The notes under the pieces: model-generated
Database searches by the model: none
What the model was told of the DNA's origin: nothing
Seen by the model: only the letters and a program-made list of their open reading frames with translations
From: Rhynchopus sp. YZ270_cl-10
Lineage: Eukaryota; Euglenozoa; Diplonemea; Diplonemida; Diplonemidae
Direction: 5' to 3'
DNA length: 64,000 nucleotides
Assembly (NCBI GenBank): GCA_964035575.1
Contig: OZ037837.1
Span: forward strand, 1,612,001-1,676,000
Part shown: positions 58,379 to 64,000 of the stretch, piece by piece
Layout of the letters: each line of letters starts with the position of its first letter
How positions within the stretch are numbered: the stretch's first letter is position 1
Made by a program: the position numbers and the translations under genes

Positions 58379-61300
58379 ATGTACGGCTCACGCAAGAAGG
58401 TGCGGGACTACGAGAAGGAGCACAGCATCCTGAAGCTGGTCGACGAGCTTGTGAACGAGCTGCTTCGCCGCATGCCGTGCGACCCGTTGGCGCACCTGGC
58501 GTGCTACATCGACGGCCTGCGTGGGGCAGCGCCTGCGACGGACGTGGAGAAGAACAAGCTTGCGGCAGAAGGCAGCACTGCGGCGTGCGCAGAGGTGTCG
58601 CACCCCTCGAGCACATCATCATCGCTCGAAGCGGCGCTGGGGACACTCTGGGATGCGTGCCGATCCAACCACGCGTGGTTCAAGGAGCGTTTCGAGGAGG
58701 ACGTTTTGCAGGGCCTTCGAGATGTGCTTGCGACAGTCTTCGTGAAGGCTGGGAAGGCGAAGGGAGGACAGGCCTGGAAGGGACAGGAGGCAAAGGACAC
58801 ACCTGTGCAGACACAACTGAAGTTCGATGCTTCGCCAGACGTGACACAAGCAAATTCGGCACAAATTGTGCAGCTGGTGGACCCCTACAGCGCCGAGTAC
58901 AGACCCACGCAGAGTGTGTCGGAGGTGGTCGACGGGCTTGCAGACTGGTTCGGACCTGGACGGAAGCTGTGGCCGCGGAGTGCTGTGGACAGGGTGAAGC
59001 ACAACTGCACCTTCATGCAGCACAAGCACAACTACGGGGAGGTGGCGGAGGTGGTGGTGCCGCTCTTCATCTACTCGATTGCGATCATGACGGAGTACAC
59101 GTGGGCCTTCTGGGTCTCCTCGGATGGGCACGGACGGTGGACGCCGTTCTCGTCGGCGCACGCAGTTGTGCTGGAGAAGGACTTCCTTGCGCACTGCACG
59201 AAGGACGGGGCACCCCTGTGTGGGGAGGACGAAGACCTGACACGTCCACGGGGGCTGCCGCTTGCACCACTGAACGGCACCATCACAGAGGCAAGGCGTG
59301 CGCTTGCAAGGGTTGCGGAGGACACGAGGGATGAGGGCACCACCCCCAGCAGGCAGCCGGCCAGTGCCGCCTTCGAGCTGCCCACGCAGATGCAGGTGGT
59401 GTTCTGCGACGGGCGCATGGTGGGCGGCAGCAGCAGCGAGGGGGACGAACGGGGGCGTGGCTTTGCAGGGAAGGTTGGTGGGGTGTTTGCGGGCTGGGAG
59501 GGGCTCACGGTCTTTGTGAGCACGCCCTTCCTTGAGGGTTGCAGATGTCGTGGTGAGGCCACGGCCACCACCACCACGGACACTGCCCCTGCTACTGCCA
59601 CCACGGACACGACCAAGGACGTGGCAAAGGAGTTCTACATAGCACGGTACAAACTGGCAGACGTGAGGGCAGAGTACGAGGATGCACACACGCAAGGCAC
59701 GGCGGATGCGGAGACACTCGCGAGCCTGAAGAAACGTGTTGCGCTGCACCCGTACTCGGACTCGGTTGCGTGGCTTCCGGCCCCGTCCTGCATCTTTGAA
59801 GGCCTCCACACTGCGACGGCGGACGTGCAGCACACACAGACGATGTCTCTGTCTCTCGCACGACTTCCCCCACCCGGTGTGCTGGAGTACCTGCAAAGCA
59901 GACGCACCTGTGAGCACCTTGAGATTGCCGAGGGTGGTCTGCACTATCTGCGTTCGGAGGATGTGTTTGCGTGCCGTGCGCGTGAGGAGGTGCTCGCGGG
60001 AAGGAAAGACAAGGTGGCGGGGACAGAGACAGCGTACGTCCGCTGTGACGACAGCTGCTGCTTCTTCTGTGCGGTGGGTGCGCTGAAGGACCGTTGCGTG
60101 CGCGAGAAGAACCAGCAGCAGTACGACAAAGGCTGCAAGGAAGACCTCGACGCACTGAGCACCGAACACAAACAAGACTACAGCCCGTTCCAAGCGCTCG
60201 TGGCACACAAGGTCGCCATCGCCGTGCGTGAGGCTCCCGAAGGCCAGGCACCGACGCCGCTGACGATCCTCCACGCTCTCGACATCCAGGCCGTGTACTG
60301 GTCCTCGGCAGGTGTGACAGACTGGGAGCACGTGGAACCCCTGCACGCTTCGCTCTCTGGGAAGAACAAGTTCATCGCCGTACCTGGAGCAGACGGCCCA
60401 CCGTGTGTGCTGTACAAATCCTGCTGCGAGTTCGCGGACCAGCCGTACTACGTCTTGAACGCGTCGATGCGTGATGCGCAGAACAAGGCACACAAGACGC
60501 AGATCACAGTGACGCGCAAGGACAAGACGAGCGAGGTCTTCTGTGCACGCAGCGTCGCGTCGCTTGGGAAGGGTATGGGCACGCTCCGCGAGGTGGCACG
60601 CAAGCACGCGACCCTGAGGACCTGCCTCAGAGACCTGATGAGGCTGTCGCACCAGACGTGCTTCGAATCCGAGACGAGCGGGACGTCGCTCTGGTACACG
60701 TCACGTGACATTATCGACGATAAGAAGAAGGACGACGCCCTGCCGCTCAAGGACGATGAGGACTACCTGGACCCTGTGCACTACAGCGGGCTTGGCTACT
60801 ACCGGTACACGGCACGGTACGACACGGAGGCACCGGAGTACATGGAACCAAGCACGGTGAGGGTGCAAATGGGGGACTGGGTGTCGGGGCAGGTGCGGCC
60901 GCTGCTGTTCTACGTGAACGAGGCAATGAAGGAGATGTCGCCTGTGCTGTCGTACCGGGGGTGGCGGTGTGCGCCGGAGACAGAGCAGAAGTGCTACCGT
61001 GGGCTTGGGAACGCGCGCCTGCCCCCTGAGCTCTACGCAAGGGGTAACGTGGTGGTGTGGTCTGCGTTCTCGTCGACGTCGACGGACCAGGGCATCTCAC
61101 AGTTCTACGCCAGCTCCGCGAGTGGGATGACGGCGTCGGTCTTCATTGTTAAAGGGTCGTCTTGCAGGCTGATCGCACCCTGGAGCAGGTTCGGCCGTGA
61201 AGAGGAGTGGCTGTTCCCACTGAACTCAATGTTCAAGGTGGACACCATGCTGACGGAGGACCAGCAGTCGATTCTCGGGAAGAAAGACTTCCAGCTCTTC

Positions 61301-64000
61301 GAGATCTCTGAGGTCGACGAGTTGTCGATGGAGAAGATCCGCATCCGCTGCTCCCTGGCAAGCGCACAGACGAAGGAGGTCGTGCGTCGTGTGGTCTTCT
61401 CAGCAGTGTCTGCAGTGGACTCTGGGAACGGTGTTCTCGACGTTTCCCTGAAGAGCGCAAGCGAAGGCTGTGTGGATGCGAAGTGGGTGTACACATTTGT
61501 GGTGAACTTCGACGCCCTCCAGCTGTCTCCTGTGATGACGAGCAACAACACGAAGCTTTGCACTGACAACATGGCCGACAGCTGGAGCAGTTTCCTGTCC
61601 CAGGCTCACAATCTCAATCGCTTCACCCACGAGCACCCCTGTGTGATCTTTGACCAGTCCTCGGAGGAGGGGCGGCAGGTGCTCAACGCAGTGTCTTTGG
61701 TTCTCGGCCTGCGCCACTCGAAAGCGCTCACGTTTGTTGAGGTGACGTGCCACCTGAAGCCCTCGAAGGTGAAGGACGCCCGCAGCCTGCAGGAAGAGAA
61801 CGCAAGCTCGGGCTACTACCAGCTGAAGGCGATGAACCCGACGGAGCAGTGGGAGGTGAGCATCGAGATGCGGCGTCAGGACCGGGAGGGGTATGCTGTT
61901 GGCCCTTCGGGTGCTGTGCTGCTGCACCAGATCATCGCGAAGCAGGTGCACCTGGTGAGGGTTGACATCCGCAACAACGGTGTGGGTGTCGAGGGTGCAG
62001 AGCTCCTTCTGCAGGCGCTGCGTGTCAACAGGCATGTTGTGCAGCTCAGCATCTGCGACACTGAGCAGCAGCAAAGGCCTCTGCAGGTGCGTGACACACA
62101 CACATGCGACTCCGACTACGGGGACGATCCACACCTGGGGGAGGTTGCGGCACAGCGCATGATGCACATCCAGCAGGTCATCAACATCAGGTGTGCGCAC
62201 AACAGAGGCACCATTGTGTCAAGCACGTTCTCCGACCTGGGTGACACCTGGCCGCAGTGCGCCACGGAAGCGCTGTACGACGTGGACGTGGTGGACATGG
62301 CCTTCTCGGACCTGTTCGACACCCGCCAGCGTGAGGCTGTTCTCTTCATCCGCCTTCTGCAGAAGGCGGTTGACGCACAGCAGCAACAGGAGCTTGCTTT
62401 CAGCAGGACGTACCCAAAGCTCCCAGGCGCGCTTGTTGCTGCTGCGCACTTCTGCGACCTGTGCGACATTAAGTTGCTTCTGGACATGCACTGCAACCCC
62501 TTCGAGACGGACGCGTTTGGCGAAACACCACAACTGAAGATGTGGCGACGTCTTCACAGAGCCACAGACACTCATCTTATTCGCAGTACTAAATTGCCCC
62601 TCGTGATGCGTGACCTACACGTGTGTCTGGACAGGCTCCAGCCCACAGTGTTCCGGTACGACGAGCCACTGTGGAAGGTGAAGAACTTTGCGCTGGAGGT
62701 GATGCGGATGGCAGACGACCGTGATCACATCTCTCTCGCAGCTGAGCTGATCCGCAACGTGCGCACGAGCTACGAATCCTGGTGTGAGGAATCCTTGCTC
62801 GAGAACGAGGCTGCCACGTTGTGCGCCTCTGAGTGCGCCAAGCGCGCTACTGAAATGATGCAGGACACCCTGGACCTGTGCAAGAAGTGCTCCGCCCTGA
62901 ATGTGCTGCAGTGCCCTCTCCGCCGTCTGGAAGCAAGCCTCTTCTGTATCAAGGTGTTTTGCTCGTATGGGAACGAGCTCCTTCCCCTTGTCACACCAGT
63001 GCAGTGGTGTGACAATAGTAAAGCATGTGCAGCCAAGATCCATACACGCAACACGGGGCGCAGGAGGAGGGAAGAAGGTTGTTACCAGAGTTACGCAGAA
63101 ATGTGCAGCAATAATCACGTACATGAGAATTGGTCTCGTCTTGTCGAGGCGAAGCTTCCACGCAGAATGGACAAGAACGGAATCCACTACTTCGAGCATG
63201 AAGTTGCTTTGCAGGACACGGAACCATGGTCAGACATGCAAGAGGCAGATGTGTGCAGCACGCATCGCATATACGAAGGCAGCTACGTTACAAAGCAGCA
63301 GTATCTGGACATGGTGTGGAGCACAGCCGAGGAGGAGCCGCCGCAGATACGCAGGCAGAACGGTGATGGCTACTTTGTCTTCAAACACGACTGGGATGAA
63401 GACATGGAGGGTGGTGCCTGGGAGGACGGCAAGAAGGAGACACTGCCGACGCTTCCGACGCTTGTGGAGCAGTTGCGGCAGCCCTCTCTCAACCTGTACG
63501 ACCCAACGGTGTTTGGTAGCCGCATTGAAACGGAGGAGAGCAGGGCCCAGCTGCGCACGTGGTCGAGGCTGTGGGGTGCTGTGAACGCTGTGCTGGTGAC
63601 GAGAATGGAGAAGGAGCGGGTGCTCTTCCGCAAGGTGGAGAACGTGACGGACACTGCTGTGCTGCTCCACCACCTCCACCTGAAGCGTGGTGAGCTGTAC
63701 TGCCAGCCCGACATCACTCTCTGGGATGTGGAGCGCCGCTACAGAAACCGTGCTTTGGGTGACGACAACGACATCGAGGACAATACAGCAAGGACGAAGC
63801 TGGAATTCAACGACAATTCAGGAAGACTGTGGGAGGCGTCAGAGCGCAGATGGACAGGGAGGGGTGGCGAGGAGGCTGCGTATGAAGGCGAGCTTTGCTA
63901 CGAACATGAGTTCAAATACAAATGCATGCAGGCACACAAGCAGGCACGCAAGGAAAGAGGGGAGGACGTGGGGTTTGATCTGAACACGTTACTCAGATGG
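58379..64000 (+). CDS. Giant multidomain mono-ADP-ribosyltransferase, copy 2 (runs off the window)
   Basis: The frame from ATG 58379 is open to the last base, covering 1,874 residues, about three quarters of copy 1. The start is supported by the conserved leader CAACACACCACC. The RIIa/DPY-30-like motif (LVDELVNELLRRMPCDPLAH), the WWE-like motif and the ART domain are all kept: R874 (CYRGLG), FSSTST and REEEWLFP are identical. Most of the gene is almost identical to copy 1. Length differences are codon-sized, mainly in a Thr/Ala-rich linker (ATATTTTDTAPATATTDTTK) and near 62800-63060, where the two copies differ strongly (for example ECAKRATEMM and TPVQWCDNSKACAAK). Tandem duplication with an exchanged or rapidly evolving patch is likely. 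Confidence 0.85.
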   Translation, partial: MYGSRKKVRDYEKEHSILKLVDELVNELLRRMPCDPLAHLACYIDGLRGAAPATDVEKNKLAAEGSTAACAEVSHPSSTSSSLEAALGTLWDACRSNHAWFKERFEEDVLQGLRDVLATVFVKAGKAKGGQAWKGQEAKDTPVQTQLKFDASPDVTQANSAQIVQLVDPYSAEYRPTQSVSEVVDGLADWFGPGRKLWPRSAVDRVKHNCTFMQHKHNYGEVAEVVVPLFIYSIAIMTEYTWAFWVSSDGHGRWTPFSSAHAVVLEKDFLAHCTKDGAPLCGEDEDLTRPRGLPLAPLNGTITEARRALARVAEDTRDEGTTPSRQPASAAFELPTQMQVVFCDGRMVGGSSSEGDERGRGFAGKVGGVFAGWEGLTVFVSTPFLEGCRCRGEATATTTTDTAPATATTDTTKDVAKEFYIARYKLADVRAEYEDAHTQGTADAETLASLKKRVALHPYSDSVAWLPAPSCIFEGLHTATADVQHTQTMSLSLARLPPPGVLEYLQSRRTCEHLEIAEGGLHYLRSEDVFACRAREEVLAGRKDKVAGTETAYVRCDDSCCFFCAVGALKDRCVREKNQQQYDKGCKEDLDALSTEHKQDYSPFQALVAHKVAIAVREAPEGQAPTPLTILHALDIQAVYWSSAGVTDWEHVEPLHASLSGKNKFIAVPGADGPPCVLYKSCCEFADQPYYVLNASMRDAQNKAHKTQITVTRKDKTSEVFCARSVASLGKGMGTLREVARKHATLRTCLRDLMRLSHQTCFESETSGTSLWYTSRDIIDDKKKDDALPLKDDEDYLDPVHYSGLGYYRYTARYDTEAPEYMEPSTVRVQMGDWVSGQVRPLLFYVNEAMKEMSPVLSYRGWRCAPETEQKCYRGLGNARLPPELYARGNVVVWSAFSSTSTDQGISQFYASSASGMTASVFIVKGSSCRLIAPWSRFGREEEWLFPLNSMFKVDTMLTEDQQSILGKKDFQLFEISEVDELSMEKIRIRCSLASAQTKEVVRRVVFSAVSAVDSGNGVLDVSLKSASEGCVDAKWVYTFVVNFDALQLSPVMTSNNTKLCTDNMADSWSSFLSQAHNLNRFTHEHPCVIFDQSSEEGRQVLNAVSLVLGLRHSKALTFVEVTCHLKPSKVKDARSLQEENASSGYYQLKAMNPTEQWEVSIEMRRQDREGYAVGPSGAVLLHQIIAKQVHLVRVDIRNNGVGVEGAELLLQALRVNRHVVQLSICDTEQQQRPLQVRDTHTCDSDYGDDPHLGEVAAQRMMHIQQVINIRCAHNRGTIVSSTFSDLGDTWPQCATEALYDVDVVDMAFSDLFDTRQREAVLFIRLLQKAVDAQQQQELAFSRTYPKLPGALVAAAHFCDLCDIKLLLDMHCNPFETDAFGETPQLKMWRRLHRATDTHLIRSTKLPLVMRDLHVCLDRLQPTVFRYDEPLWKVKNFALEVMRMADDRDHISLAAELIRNVRTSYESWCEESLLENEAATLCASECAKRATEMMQDTLDLCKKCSALNVLQCPLRRLEASLFCIKVFCSYGNELLPLVTPVQWCDNSKACAAKIHTRNTGRRRREEGCYQSYAEMCSNNHVHENWSRLVEAKLPRRMDKNGIHYFEHEVALQDTEPWSDMQEADVCSTHRIYEGSYVTKQQYLDMVWSTAEEEPPQIRRQNGDGYFVFKHDWDEDMEGGAWEDGKKETLPTLPTLVEQLRQPSLNLYDPTVFGSRIETEESRAQLRTWSRLWGAVNAVLVTRMEKERVLFRKVENVTDTAVLLHHLHLKRGELYCQPDITLWDVERRYRNRALGDDNDIEDNTARTKLEFNDNSGRLWEASERRWTGRGGEEAAYEGELCYEHEFKYKCMQAHKQARKERGEDVGFDLNTLLRW

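Overview
The window looks like nuclear DNA of a protist. The recognisable host genes have no visible introns and all lie on the + strand between about 6.6 and 64 kb. They include ATG12, a TRAF-type RING protein, B-box and ubiquitin-like proteins, a cullin-like protein and very large ADP-ribosyltransferases. Most starts are preceded by an AG, sometimes with a pyrimidine tract, and then a short A/C-rich leader. Calflagin-like modules, one-strand gene order and candidate splice acceptors fit a euglenozoan with polycistronic transcription and trans-splicing (kinetoplastid or diplonemid). This is an inference: no spliced leader, rRNA or tRNA gene was recognised to prove it.

Left part (1-26 kb): a repeat-dominated accessory region. 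It holds three large palindromic, apparently non-coding elements (1-3454, 9217-10408, 23619-24806). It also holds a composite inverted-repeat element (10409-11357), two related short TIR elements (11654-12093 and 18634-19121), and a dispersed repeat present in at least three copies with several weaker relatives. A 208-bp poly(A)-tailed insertion (5685-5892) has a target-site duplication, and its empty site is preserved in a paralogous segment near 12.58 kb. Satellites include two TTTACAC arrays, TGTACCTG, a 683-bp ATGAC array and a 1.5-kb ACGTAGCG-type array. Two paralogous B-box/ubiquitin-like/LRR genes sit in this landscape (6579-8245, frameshifted; 20046-21653, intact). Decayed minus-strand reading frames of unknown origin lie at 3.4-3.8 and 13.8-15.7 kb.

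Middle part (26-40 kb): ATG12 (26194-26490); two ubiquitin-like + BspA-type LRR proteins ending in a CaaX-like CVCM (27304-28368, 30643-31938) with a 46-bp satellite between them; a divergent cullin-like protein (32655-34058); a protein with seven TRAF-like zinc fingers, polyQ and a RING (34777-36351); a decayed minus-strand gene; and a low-complexity hypothetical protein (38388-39746).

Right part (40-64 kb): three tandem paralogues built of calflagin-like EF-hand-related modules (40255-41904, 43008-44891, and 45906-47201, which lacks module 1). Then come two tandem giant proteins of about 2,500 residues with an N-terminal RIIa/DPY-30-like dimerisation motif, a WWE-like motif and an arginine-type R-S-E ADP-ribosyltransferase domain (49080-56582 and 58379 to beyond the window end). 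An orphan fragment of the same gene family lies between them.

The unifying theme is ubiquitin-like modification and ADP-ribosylation: a ubiquitin-like modifier (ATG12), ubiquitin-like/LRR proteins, B-box, RING, cullin-like, WWE-like and ART domains. Duplication, truncation and repeat invasion show rapid turnover. That these genes act together is a hypothesis, not something the sequence proves.
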